DNA of 64,000 nt from DASVWZ01 sp963715675 (GCA_963715675.1 OY970265.1:1302001-1366000), one strand, 5' to 3'. Counted from the first letter of the stretch, positions 8,063-17,113 are shown. The notes: generated from the sequence alone by a model not told the origin. A program made the numbers and translations.

Positions 8063-9058
8063 GTGAGCCAAGTTCTTGGCGTGAAGATCAGTGCCCTTGG
8101 AACCTACGTCCCCCCTCGGCTATTAACCAATGCAGACCTCGAAAAAATGGTGGACACGACCAACCAGTGGATCCTGGAACGCACCGGGATCCGGGAACGC
8201 CACCTCGTGGACAAAGGCGTGGCCACCAGCGATCTTGCGGTTGAAGCTGCGAAGAAGGCGCTGGCGGAACGAGGTATTGCTGCCAGTGACCTCGATGCGA
8301 TTCTGGTAGCCACGGTCACGCCCGACATGTTTTTTCCGGCTACCGCCTGCCTGGTGCAGCACAAGCTGGGCGCGCAAGGAGTGTGGGGCTTCGACCTGAT
8401 CGCGGCGTGTTCCTCGTTCGTCTATGCCCTGCAGGTCGGGACGCAGTTTGTGGCCAGCGGAGCGCAGAAGAAAGTAATGGTGATCGGAGCGGACGTGATG
8501 TCGTCGATCATGGACTACACCGACCGCGCGACCTGCATTATTTTTGGCGACGGCGCCGGAGCGGTGGTTCTGGAGCCGGCGGAAGACGGCAACGCCATGA
8601 TCGACTTCTTACACGAGGTGGATGGGTCGGGCGGAACCGCGCTCTACATGCCGGGTGGCGGCAGCCTGAATCCTTCCACGCATGAGACCGTGGATAAGAA
8701 AATGCACTATGTTCACCAGGACGGGCAGGCGGTGTTCAAGTTCGCGGTGCGCAAGATGGGCGAAGTCTGCATGAGGCTGCTGGAACGGAACCGGCTCACG
8801 GCAAAGGATATTGATGTGTTCATCGCCCACCAGGCGAACAAGCGGATCATCATGGCGACGGCCGACCGCCTGGGGTTAGCGCCGGAGAAAGTGATTCTCA
8901 ATATCGACCGCTTCGGGAATACCACCTCCGCGACCATTCCGCTGGCAATGCAGACTGCTCGAGAGGAAGGCAAGCTCAAGAAAGGCGATCTGGTGCTGCT
9001 GGCGTCGGTGGGAGCGGGCTTCACCGTGGGAGCGACGCTGCTGCGCTGGGCGTGCTAG
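8063..9058 (+). CDS. fabH: 3-oxoacyl-[acyl-carrier-protein] synthase III (FabH)
   Basis: FabH condenses acetyl-CoA with malonyl-ACP to start fatty acid synthesis. The 331-residue protein has the full Cys-His-Asn triad: Cys116 in AACSSFVYAL, His256 in AHQANKR and Asn286 in GNTTSATIP. The N-terminal TGIRERH is also typical. Translation starts at GTG with GGAGAA eight bases upstream. No other fab gene is adjacent; it stands alone downstream of the SRP RNA. Confidence 0.95.
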   Translation: MSQVLGVKISALGTYVPPRLLTNADLEKMVDTTNQWILERTGIRERHLVDKGVATSDLAVEAAKKALAERGIAASDLDAILVATVTPDMFFPATACLVQHKLGAQGVWGFDLIAACSSFVYALQVGTQFVASGAQKKVMVIGADVMSSIMDYTDRATCIIFGDGAGAVVLEPAEDGNAMIDFLHEVDGSGGTALYMPGGGSLNPSTHETVDKKMHYVHQDGQAVFKFAVRKMGEVCMRLLERNRLTAKDIDVFIAHQANKRIIMATADRLGLAPEKVILNIDRFGNTTSATIPLAMQTAREEGKLKKGDLVLLASVGAGFTVGATLLRWAC

Positions 9059-9113
9059 AGAAAAAGTTCGGCCCTCGGATCGACTCCGGTTCGGCTGCTG
9101 TGGCTGCGGGATT

Positions 9114-9293
9114 TTAGTGTTTCCACCCCATGAGGGTTCGAAGGCCCCAGGCAGCCGCAAGGGCCATGGCTGCTACCCAAAGCAGACCGAGAATCCTATT
9201 TGAGGTGTTACTTTTGCTCCAACCCTGGAGCACAAATGCGAGTCAAACGACAAACAAAAGGATCGCAACGCCGCCGAGAACCTTGAGGAACAT
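9114..9293 (-). pseudogene. Small two-helix membrane protein gene with an in-frame TGA
   Basis: Reading the minus strand from the ATG at 9293 gives 16 codons (MFLKVLGGVAILLFVV), a TGA at 9243-9245, and then 42 further in-frame codons that encode a second hydrophobic helix (ILGLLWVAAMALAAAWGL) and end at TAA. The ATG has a good ribosome site, GGAGGG, eight bases upstream. Restoring one sense codon would give a 59-residue protein with two membrane helices. It may be a nonsense-mutated gene, a sequence error, or a shorter protein starting at an internal codon. I do not recognise the family. Confidence 0.4.
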
Positions 9294-9554
9294 GGTCTCA
9301 TCCCTCCGCTAGAAAGAGCTTGCCACCCCAGTTCGGCGGGTGAAAGTGCGTGGGTCACAGGAGTACGTGAGCAGTGGATGCGTCGGGCAGGGCGGATGAT
9401 AGCACCGTTTCTGCAAGGTCGAGGAAGAGCAAAATCCCATGGAGTTAAGTTTTGGGGGAATCTCACCCTTCGCAACGTGCGCGAAGGATGGGGTACCCAT
9501 CGGCGTTGGTTGGGCCGTGTGAGTGAATAAAACTGCCGAGCTTTACTCGGTTTG

Positions 9555-9574
9555 GACAGCCGAGGGCGGCTGTC
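9555..9574. other. Perfect 8-bp stem-loop downstream of the M1-like gene
   Basis: GACAGCCG and CGGCTGTC flank a four-base AGGG loop. It lies 20 bases past the stop of the minus-strand M1-like gene, where a terminator or RNA-stabilising hairpin would be expected, but no T-run follows on either strand. The rest of the stretch from 9294 to 9594 shows no gene I can support. Confidence 0.45.
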
Positions 9575-9594
9575 TCCACGTGGTCTGTGCCGCG

Positions 9595-11661
9595 CTATCC
9601 GTTGCTCTTGGGCTGCTCATAGGCCTTTTGCAGGTACTTGCGAGCCTCGTCGAGCGCGCCCTGGGTGTTGTCGTTGGTCTGCAGGGCTTGGCGGTATTCG
9701 TTGGTTGCGCGTTCGCGCTGGCCGGTGACGTCGAAGATCTTACCGAGCTGGACATGACTCCACACCTCGGTCCAGCGCGGATCGCCGTCGCCATTGAGGG
9801 CGTCGCGGTAAGCATTGGCGGCCGCCTGATAGTTCTTCTGCAGGAAAAACACTTCGGCGACGCGGTAGTGGGCCAGCGAGCTGTTCTTGTTCGCCTCCAG
9901 CGCGTGGTTGAACTCGGAAAGCGCCCCGGCCAAGTCGCCCTGCTGCACCAGAGCTTGTCCGCGCTGGATAGAGGCGCGCAGCTTGATGTCGGTGGAGTTC
10001 TTCAGGACGCGGTTCTCGGGATCGATGGAGATGCGGCGAGGGCGGCCGAAAGTCTCTACGGTAAACGCGGAGTCGGTGCCGACCACGTCGATTTTTCTTT
10101 CTTCGGTTCGGCCGTCGGTATCGATTTTCAACTCCACTGGCATACGGAAAAGATCAAGATCCTGATTGATCTGGCCGACCACGCGGAACCCGGGAGGTTT
10201 CTCCTTGCCGCTGACCGGCTTGGCGGTGTTGCCCAAGCGATACACGGTGTACTTGACTTTGAACTCGGGCGCTCCGGTGGAGTTCAGCCATTGGGTAAAG
10301 AACCAGGTCAGCTTGTCGCCGTAATTGTGCTCGGCAATGGTTTGGAAATCATCGAGTGAAACCGACTTGCCGGCATAGGTTGACGCGAACGTGCGCATGG
10401 TCTGGTCGAACTTCTGGTCGCCTTCCACCCAGCGCAGCATGTGAAGGATCATGGCGCCCTTGTCAGCCGCCAGCGACTGGAATTCGGGAGAGAACATGTC
10501 GAGTTTTCCGATGGTCGCGAGGGGCACGGTGTCGTAGGCGAGAGCGCCGACGGACATGTCTTTTACGGCTTCTTCCAGTCCGGCCTGGCCGGCAGCGCGC
10601 TCGATGTAGCGGGCCTCGGAGTAGCGGGCGAAGCCGTCGCAGAGCCACCAGTCGTCGAGCGAAGCCGGGCTCAGCGAAACTCCCCACCATTGATGCGCAA
10701 TGGTGTTAGCCAGCAGGCGGTAGTTGATCTTCTCCGTGACCGCCCGGCTGGCGATCACGGCCATCTCGGGCGCCCAGGCAGCGGGGACGGTGTCGTCGGG
10801 AATCTCCACGACTCGGAGGGTGCTGGAGGGAGCGACACCGTAGAGGGTGATGAAATAGGTGAACTCCTTGACGGCGGTTTCCGCATACATGGCGCCGAGA
10901 TTCTGGTGAACCGGCTTAAAGAATACGTGCAAATCCATGCCAGCTTCGTCACTCTTGAACTCCTGGAAAGCGCCGGCAATGATGGTTCCAGGGAAACTGG
11001 GCTTGTCCCAGGTAAAGCTGTAGGTCTTGGTCAGATTTGAGGCCGGTGCCGCGCCAGGCGGCGCCTTCTTAGGCGCAGGGGGAGGCGGGGTATCGCTGAC
11101 GGTTTCGGGTCCGCTGCCAATCACGACCATGTGCGCCGGGACGGTAATGTGCATGGTCGCGGTGAAGCGGTTGATGCCGTACCCGCTCACTGGAAACCAG
11201 CGCCCCGCATAAAGCAGGCAGGTGGTCTCGTCGTCAATCGACGCGAGCTTCAGACCCTGCACCGGACTGTTGTCGGCAGATTCGAGCGTGCCATCGTAGT
11301 CGAAAGTCAGCGTGGTGGAGGTGTCTTTGGCGAGCGTTTTCGGAAGCTGCACGCGCACGGTGGAATCGGCTGCCAGGCGCTCGGCGTCCTGCGGCTTGCC
11401 GGCGTCGTCGGTCACCCTGGTGACCCTGAGGCCGTTGTGCAGTTCGAAGACAGCTACGTTGAGATCAGCCAGGGCGGTGAACTTGACCTTGGCATGAGCG
11501 GAAATGGTGTGGGCATGCGGGTTCAGTTCAGCGTCGATCTGATAATCGTCGACACGCAGGCGAGCCTTTTCAGCGGCTCTGCCGGGCAGGGCGGCGAATG
11601 CAAGCAGGAGAAAAATAGAGGTTTTGAAGACCCGACGCTGGCGCCGAGGTTGAAAGAGCAT
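9595..11661 (-). CDS. M1-peptidase-like protein with degenerate active site and C-terminal TPRs
   Basis: The 688-residue product starts with a signal peptide (RRQRRVFKTSIFLLLAFAAL, then a cleavage region near PGRAA). It has the N-terminal beta domain and thermolysin-like domain of M1 (gluzincin) aminopeptidases, and ends with two to three TPR units (about 565-675). At the catalytic site HExxH is replaced by NTIAH (residues 319-323). The third zinc ligand, exactly 19 positions after the retained His, is Asp342 instead of Glu, and no GAMEN motif is seen. Zinc hydrolysis therefore looks unlikely. It is probably periplasmic, acting in binding or scaffolding. I chose the ATG that puts the signal peptide at the N-terminus; 25 upstream in-frame codons are possible. 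Confidence 0.8.
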   Translation of the reverse strand: MLFQPRRQRRVFKTSIFLLLAFAALPGRAAEKARLRVDDYQIDAELNPHAHTISAHAKVKFTALADLNVAVFELHNGLRVTRVTDDAGKPQDAERLAADSTVRVQLPKTLAKDTSTTLTFDYDGTLESADNSPVQGLKLASIDDETTCLLYAGRWFPVSGYGINRFTATMHITVPAHMVVIGSGPETVSDTPPPPAPKKAPPGAAPASNLTKTYSFTWDKPSFPGTIIAGAFQEFKSDEAGMDLHVFFKPVHQNLGAMYAETAVKEFTYFITLYGVAPSSTLRVVEIPDDTVPAAWAPEMAVIASRAVTEKINYRLLANTIAHQWWGVSLSPASLDDWWLCDGFARYSEARYIERAAGQAGLEEAVKDMSVGALAYDTVPLATIGKLDMFSPEFQSLAADKGAMILHMLRWVEGDQKFDQTMRTFASTYAGKSVSLDDFQTIAEHNYGDKLTWFFTQWLNSTGAPEFKVKYTVYRLGNTAKPVSGKEKPPGFRVVGQINQDLDLFRMPVELKIDTDGRTEERKIDVVGTDSAFTVETFGRPRRISIDPENRVLKNSTDIKLRASIQRGQALVQQGDLAGALSEFNHALEANKNSSLAHYRVAEVFFLQKNYQAAANAYRDALNGDGDPRWTEVWSHVQLGKIFDVTGQRERATNEYRQALQTNDNTQGALDEARKYLQKAYEQPKSNG

Positions 11662-11781
11662 TAAGAGTGATCTCCCGGAAAAGTCTAACTGAACCGTAAG
11701 ATGAAGATTGTTACGCAAAAGATGCTGGCAGGACAAGGGTTAGACAAATTGGCGACAAGGGAGACGTAGCGAGCCACATCT

Positions 11782-12984
11782 CTACGGGTTTGTGAGCAGG
11801 GTGCGTACAATGCTGGCGGCACGTTCGGCGGGGTGGAGGCTGTCTGGGTTCGTGCCTCGCAGGGCGGTTCTTACCGCGGCTAAGTTTTCGATCATTGCAT
11901 CTCGAACGGGGCCATCTGCGAGGATCCGGTTCAATTCCGACACGACATTGTCCGCGGTGAAGTCGTGTTGCACAAGCTCGGGAACCACTTCCTTTCCGGC
12001 GATCAGGTTCACCATGGCGAAATGCGGTACCTTCACGCGCGGCTTGCCAAGCATGTAGGTGAGGGGCGTGACGCGGTAGACCATAACGAATGGCGTGCCC
12101 ATGATTGTGGCTTCGACGGTGGCCGTGCCGCTGGCGATGATTCCGGCGCGGGAGTGGGCCAGCGCGGGGAGAGTTTCGGGGACGAGATGGATGAGTGGGT
12201 CGGGGCCGATCAAGTTTTGCAGCCATGGGCGCTCGAGAGTCGGCGCGACGGGCAGCAGAAATTCGTAACTGGGGCCGAGTTTGGCGGCCGACTCCAGAAT
12301 CGTCGGCAGGTTCATGCGAACTTCTTTCATGCGGCTGCCGGGCATGAGCGTAATCCAGGGCTTGGCGGGATCGAGCGAGTTCTGCGTGGCGTATTCGTCG
12401 CGCGGAATGTCGGGCTTTGGAAGATCAGCGAGAGGATGGCCGACAAAGGTCGCATCCACGCCGCGATCGCGATAGAACTTTTCTTCAAAGGGAAATATCA
12501 CCAGAGCTTTGTCGACATACTTGCGCAGCAATTTCACGCGGCCTTGCCGCCATGCCCAGAACTGCGGGCAGACATAGTAGACGACAGGAATTCCACGCTT
12601 GTGCATCTGCCGCGCGACACGCCAGTTGAATGCTGGCGAGTCGATGACGATAGCTAAGTCGGGACGGCGCTGATCGGCCTCGGCGATCAGTTTGTGGAAT
12701 AAGCCGTAGATTTTCGGAAGATGGCTGAGAACTTCAGTGATGCCGACGACGGCGAGATCTTTGGCGTCGACGACGGTGTCGCAGCCGGCAGCGCGCATGC
12801 GGTCTCCACCTACACCAAAGAATTCAAGGGCCGGATCGCGGCGACGCAGGGCCTCGATGAGTCCAGCGCCGTACATTTCTCCGGAAGCCTCGCCGGTTGA
12901 GATGAGAATTCGCAAGCAGATATTGTAAGGGCTGCGCTCAATTTCACCTTCGTGCAAGGCGCAGTCGGAGGGTGCGGATGACAA
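11782..12984 (-). CDS. lpxB: Lipid-A-disaccharide synthase
   Basis: LpxB is a GT19 glycosyltransferase that joins UDP-diacylglucosamine and lipid X to form the lipid A disaccharide at the inner membrane. Typical motifs are LISTGEASGEMYGAGLIEAL at the start, IDSPAFNWR, VYYVCPQFWAW, LPGSR and GTATVEATIMGTPFVMVYR. The length of 400 residues is normal. Homologues usually begin right at KILISAGEASGD, so a TTG about 24 codons downstream of the first ATG (near 12915) is an alternative start. No other lpx gene is in the window. Its presence shows that the organism makes lipid A. Confidence 0.93.
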   Translation of the reverse strand: MSSAPSDCALHEGEIERSPYNICLRILISTGEASGEMYGAGLIEALRRRDPALEFFGVGGDRMRAAGCDTVVDAKDLAVVGITEVLSHLPKIYGLFHKLIAEADQRRPDLAIVIDSPAFNWRVARQMHKRGIPVVYYVCPQFWAWRQGRVKLLRKYVDKALVIFPFEEKFYRDRGVDATFVGHPLADLPKPDIPRDEYATQNSLDPAKPWITLMPGSRMKEVRMNLPTILESAAKLGPSYEFLLPVAPTLERPWLQNLIGPDPLIHLVPETLPALAHSRAGIIASGTATVEATIMGTPFVMVYRVTPLTYMLGKPRVKVPHFAMVNLIAGKEVVPELVQHDFTADNVVSELNRILADGPVRDAMIENLAAVRTALRGTNPDSLHPAERAASIVRTLLTNP

Positions 12985-13097
12985 ATGGTGATCAGGAGAT
13001 CCGTCGTGCAGGCCTGTTTTCGGTAGCTTGTATCACCGCAAAATGTCAGTTGGTGTAATGGCCCGTTATATCATTGGCAAGCAGAGGGTACGGCGCG

Positions 13098-13718
13098 ATG
13101 GCAGTCGATTGGGTTGCGGTCTCAGAGTCAATTCGGCTCGGAACGACGGGTCGAGCGGCGGAAGGACTCCAGTTGCTAGTCTCTTATGAGGCTACTTGCG
13201 AATCCAACCATGACCGTGCGGCTATTTGTAACGGCAAGGCAATGTGTTACGCACATCTCGGAAATTTCTCGGAAGCGTCGGCCCAGATCAAAGCCGCGAA
13301 GCAACTTGCGGGAGCAGAACGGGATTTGATGCTTCAAATCGACCTTTCGGAAGCGGCTACTCATGTGTTGAGTGCTGAGTATCAGACCGCTTGCGATCTG
13401 TACGAGCACATTGCAGCGACATACAGCGACTTGCTGGCCGAAGACCGTGACTCTGCTCAGGAGTTCCAAGAGCGCTTCGGATATGCGCTATTCCACGCCA
13501 AACACTACACGGACGCAGTGCGCGTTTTCCAGCAATTGCTCAGTTCACAATCGATGCAAGATGAGCAACGCGTGCGTCTCTATTTGGGTGCAGCCTTAGC
13601 CACTTCAGGACACTCGCGGGAAGGACGCTTTGAGCTAGAACTCGCCGCTAAAGGCCCCGATCCGCAATTGTCGCGAGACGCTCTCAATTGGCTTACGAGC
13701 GTACACGATGTTCAGTAG
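13098..13718 (+). CDS. TPR-like protein of unknown function
   Basis: The 206-residue product looks entirely alpha-helical, with TPR-like repeats (for example a pair around AICNGKAMCYAHLGNFSEAS and one around GYALFHAKHYTDAVRVFQ). It has no signal peptide or membrane helix. I start at the ATG at 13098, eleven bases after AGAGGG, rather than the in-frame TTG 24 bases upstream. Base composition is less GC-rich than in the flanking lpxB and ABC transporter genes, and the gene stands alone between two minus-strand genes. That is consistent with an acquired or fast-evolving gene. Confidence 0.6.
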   Translation: MAVDWVAVSESIRLGTTGRAAEGLQLLVSYEATCESNHDRAAICNGKAMCYAHLGNFSEASAQIKAAKQLAGAERDLMLQIDLSEAATHVLSAEYQTACDLYEHIAATYSDLLAEDRDSAQEFQERFGYALFHAKHYTDAVRVFQQLLSSQSMQDEQRVRLYLGAALATSGHSREGRFELELAAKGPDPQLSRDALNWLTSVHDVQ

Positions 13719-13805
13719 CGCGTATCCGTTCGACTGACAACTATTGCAGAATCGGGATTTTACCAAGAACCGCTGACCACTCCACTTGAGATCAGTTGAT
13801 GAGTG

Positions 13806-15743
13806 TTAATCATCCGCGTTAGCGGTGATCTGCGAGCCCATAGGGATCTCTTGGTCTTTGTATTGCAGCTGATACAGTTTGTAGTAAATTCCGCGATTGG
13901 CGAGCAATTGCTGGTGGGTACCCATTTCGCGGACTTGGCCTTTGTGCATCACGATAATTTTGTCGGCGCGCTGCACGGTGGAGAGCCGGTGGGCGATGAT
14001 CACCGAAGTGCGGCCTTCGACCATGCGGGTGAGGGCCTCGCGGATGCGCGACTCGGTTTCGGTGTCGACGCTGGAAGTGGCTTCATCAAGAACCAGGACT
14101 TTCGGGTTGTGGGCGAGGGCGCGGGCAAAGGAGATGAGCTGCTTCTGGCCGGTGGAAAGCGTGCTGCCGCGCTCGCGAACTTCTTCCTTGAATCCTTCCG
14201 GCAAGGTGCGGATAAAGTCGGCCACGTTCACATCTTCGGCAGCCTTTTCGACGTCTTCATCCTCGATCCAACCGGTGCCCAGGCGGATGTTGCCTGCGAC
14301 CGTACCGGTAAACAGGAACGGGTCCTGCAGGACCACGCCGAAGCGGCGGCGCAGCTCGGCGAGGTCCATATCCTTGACGTCGACGCCATCGATCTTGACG
14401 GCTCCTTTTTGCACGTCATAAAAGCGCATGAGCAAGGAGATGATGGTGGTTTTGCCGGCGCCGGTGTGTCCGACAATGGCGACGGTTTCTCCGGGTTCGA
14501 TGGTGAAGCTTACGTCGCGAAGAACCCAGTCGAGATCAGCGGCATCTGGCAAGGTTCGCTCAGGTTGGGCCGCGCCGAGACCCGTCCCGACATGGCCGTT
14601 GCCGGGGCTGGCCGCCGGAATTGGTCGATAGGCAAACCACACGTGTTCGAACTCGATGCGGCCGGGGCCGCCGGGTTCCTTGGTGACAGCGGGAGAGGTG
14701 ATTTCGACCGGGGCATCGAGCAGCTTGAAAACTCGTTCGCTGGCGGCCATGGCGGATTGGAGGATGTTGTATTTCTCGCTGAAGTCCTGGATGGGGCGGA
14801 AGAAGCGCTGCGCGTATTGAATGAAAGCTGCAAGAACGCCCAGCGTGGTTGCGCCGCGGACTACGTCGCCGCCACCGAACCAGATGACGCACGCGATGGC
14901 AGTGGCGGACAAAACTTCGACCACCGGATAGTAGACGGCGTGCGCCATGATGGCGTCTTTGAACGCGTCCATGTGAACGGCGTTGACTTCGGAAAACTTG
15001 TCGTAGGCGCGCTCCTCGCGATTGAACAACTGGACCACCATCATTCCGCTGACGTGCTCCTGCAGGTAGGTATTGATGCGGGCGATGGCGGTGCGAATGC
15101 GGCGATAGGAGTCGCGTACTTTGTCGCGAAAGATCTTGGTGGCGATGGCGATAATGGGCAGCACCGCAAAGGTAATCAGGGCCAGCCGGTAGTTCATGCG
15201 GAGCATGATCCACACAATGGCGGCGAGCACGAAGACGTCTTCGAAAATCGAGATGACGCCGGAGGTGAACATTTCGTTGAGCGCATCAACGTCAGACGTG
15301 ACGCGGGTGACGAGGCGTCCCACCGGATTCTTGTCGTAAAAACCAATGTGAAGGCGCTGCAGGTGGCGGAAAATCTGGGCGCGCAGGTCGAACATCACCA
15401 TCTGGCCGGTCCACTGCATGAAGTAGGTCTGTAAGTATTCGAGCAGGAAACTGAAGACCAGCAGACCGACGTACAGTGCCGCAATCTGGGCGATACCGGC
15501 GAGCGGGCGGAGGCTGAGGAAACGGTCGAACGGCGTGTGCAGCCCGGCGACGGGCGCCAGATAGCGGTCGATGACGACGTGAGTAAGATAGGGGCCGAGA
15601 ACGTCGGCGACAACCTTGATCAGGATCGATGAAAGCGCAATGCCGGTCTGCCAGCGGTAGGGACGGAGATAGGTGAGCAGCCGCTTCATCAGACGGCTGT
15701 CGTACGCTTTCCCTAAGACTTCCTCTTCCTGGTGGGAGGCCAT
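13806..15743 (-). CDS. ABC exporter, fused membrane and ATPase domains (MsbA/multidrug type)
   Basis: The 645-residue half-transporter has a six-helix ABC membrane domain (about 25-330) and a C-terminal ATPase. Walker A is GHTGAGKT at 425-432, the signature is LSTGQ at 529-533 (canonical LSGGQ), and Walker B is VLVLDEA at 549-555, followed by an H-loop in IIAHRLSTV. An extra loop of about 30 residues rich in Gly, Pro and Ala (about 374-403) sits near the start of the ATPase domain. It should work as a homodimer or pair with a second half-transporter elsewhere. Substrate cannot be told; lipids or drugs are usual for the family. Confidence 0.87.
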   Translation of the reverse strand: MASHQEEEVLGKAYDSRLMKRLLTYLRPYRWQTGIALSSILIKVVADVLGPYLTHVVIDRYLAPVAGLHTPFDRFLSLRPLAGIAQIAALYVGLLVFSFLLEYLQTYFMQWTGQMVMFDLRAQIFRHLQRLHIGFYDKNPVGRLVTRVTSDVDALNEMFTSGVISIFEDVFVLAAIVWIMLRMNYRLALITFAVLPIIAIATKIFRDKVRDSYRRIRTAIARINTYLQEHVSGMMVVQLFNREERAYDKFSEVNAVHMDAFKDAIMAHAVYYPVVEVLSATAIACVIWFGGGDVVRGATTLGVLAAFIQYAQRFFRPIQDFSEKYNILQSAMAASERVFKLLDAPVEITSPAVTKEPGGPGRIEFEHVWFAYRPIPAASPGNGHVGTGLGAAQPERTLPDAADLDWVLRDVSFTIEPGETVAIVGHTGAGKTTIISLLMRFYDVQKGAVKIDGVDVKDMDLAELRRRFGVVLQDPFLFTGTVAGNIRLGTGWIEDEDVEKAAEDVNVADFIRTLPEGFKEEVRERGSTLSTGQKQLISFARALAHNPKVLVLDEATSSVDTETESRIREALTRMVEGRTSVIIAHRLSTVQRADKIIVMHKGQVREMGTHQQLLANRGIYYKLYQLQYKDQEIPMGSQITANADD

Positions 15744-15886
15744 GCGCTATGTCAAAGATACCCTAAATGGATGGGAGTGGAAGAGTGGAGGATGGAAAAG
15801 GTTTGGCGGCCTCAGGAGAGCCGCGCGCGAGATGACTCGTCCCGCTGGTGAAAGCGCGGACCCTTCGGGATGAAGCTTTTTGAATT

Positions 15887-15939
15887 AGCGCCATATCCGT
15901 GTTGTGCCCGGCGAGGTGCAATAATCGCAATATGGCGCT
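15887..15939 (+). promoter_or_regulatory. Inverted repeat covering the hemW start codon
   Basis: AGCGCCATAT at 15887-15896 and ATATGGCGCT at 15930-15939 are a perfect 10-bp inverted repeat around a 33-base loop. The right arm contains the hemW ATG (15932-15934). The only plausible ribosome site, GAGGTG at 15913-15918, lies in the loop. In RNA this hairpin would bury the start codon, which suggests control of translation. Confidence 0.5.
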
Positions 15940-17113
15940 TGGGGTGTACATTTCCGTGCCGTTCTGCCGCACCAAGTGCAGTTACTGCAATTTTGCGTCG
16001 GATGTGTTTTCGAAGGCCGTGTTCCAGCGCTATGTGGATCGGGTGTGCGCCGATATCGAAACCGCGGCGGCTACCGCCGAACAAGTGGGCGGACGATTCG
16101 AGCGCAAGGTTGACTCGATTTATCTTGGCGGAGGAACGCCTACCGTACTGGATGTACCGCAACTGGAGCGGCTATTTGCCACGATTTCCAGGACTTTCGA
16201 CGTAGCATCGGACGCCGAGATTACCGTCGAGTGTGCGCCGGGCACGCTGAGCCCGGCCGTCGTGGATGGTTTACGGCGATGCGGGGTGAACCGGGTCAGC
16301 CTGGGAATTCAGTCTTTTGTGGATCAGGAAGCGGCGTCGGTCGGCCGATTGCACAACCGCGGAACCGTGCTGGAAGACATGGCGCGGCTGCGCTCGGCGG
16401 GAATTGTGAACATCAATATCGATCTGATTGCCGGACTGCCGCACCAGACCGCGGAAAGCTGGGAATTTTCTTTGCGGGAGACCATCGCAAGTGGGGCGCC
16501 GCACGTGAGTGTTTATATGCTGGAGATCGACGAGGATTCGCGTCTAGGCCGCGAACTGCTCGCCGGTGGAACCCGCTATCACGCCCACGTTGTGCCCGAC
16601 GAAGACGCTACGGCGGACTTCTACGAAACCGCATGGCAAAAGCTGGAAGCTGCGGGCGTAAAGCAATACGAGATATCGAACTTCTCCCGCCAAGGCGGTG
16701 AGGCACGTCACAACCTGAAGTACTGGACTCGGCAGCCGTATCTGGGGTTCGGGGTGGACGCGCACTCGATGCTGGCTGGCTCCGACGGAAGTGCGGTTCG
16801 CTTCTCGACTCCGGACTCGCTAGAGCAATACGTTGCCGGGGCGGCTATGAAGCGTGGCGTTGTCGATCGTCAGGCCGCGTTGGAGGAGACGTTTTTTCTG
16901 GGGTTGCGGCTGAACCGGGGAGTGGATCTGCGCAAAGTCGAGGCAGAGTTTGGCGAGAACGCGGTTGCGCAGTTTTCCGGGATCCTTGTCGATATGGCTG
17001 AAACGGGGCTACTGGCGCGGATTGGCAGCGAAATTCGCTTGACATCGCGCGGACGGCTGGTATCGAATGAGGTGTTTGCGCGCTTCGTCTCCATGCCCCA
17101 GGAGATCCGGTAG
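15932..17113 (+). CDS. hemW: HemW-type radical SAM protein (heme chaperone, formerly oxygen-independent coproporphyrinogen oxidase-like)
   Basis: The 393-residue protein has the radical-SAM motif CRTKCSYC (Cys12, Cys16, Cys19), the glycine-rich LGGGTPTVL, and the HemW C-terminal domain. HemW lacks the extra cysteine after CxxxCxxC that HemN has, and the fourth position here is Asn-Phe, so HemW is more likely than HemN. HemW binds heme and delivers it to respiratory proteins. The ATG at 15932 is chosen because MALGVYISVPFC matches the family start; the 11 codons before it do not. See the inverted repeat over this start. Confidence 0.87.
   Translation: MALGVYISVPFCRTKCSYCNFASDVFSKAVFQRYVDRVCADIETAAATAEQVGGRFERKVDSIYLGGGTPTVLDVPQLERLFATISRTFDVASDAEITVECAPGTLSPAVVDGLRRCGVNRVSLGIQSFVDQEAASVGRLHNRGTVLEDMARLRSAGIVNINIDLIAGLPHQTAESWEFSLRETIASGAPHVSVYMLEIDEDSRLGRELLAGGTRYHAHVVPDEDATADFYETAWQKLEAAGVKQYEISNFSRQGGEARHNLKYWTRQPYLGFGVDAHSMLAGSDGSAVRFSTPDSLEQYVAGAAMKRGVVDRQAALEETFFLGLRLNRGVDLRKVEAEFGENAVAQFSGILVDMAETGLLARIGSEIRLTSRGRLVSNEVFARFVSMPQEIR

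Noticed and set aside
9130..9312. A 60-codon plus-strand open frame in the fabH downstream gap.
   Set aside because: The product has no coding character. The opposite strand has a better case (ribosome site and two hydrophobic helices).
13803..15434. A 543-codon open frame on the plus strand opposite the ABC exporter.
   Set aside because: It is the complement of a clear, motif-rich gene in GC-rich DNA. Its translation is low-complexity His/Gly/Asp-rich sequence with no recognisable domain.
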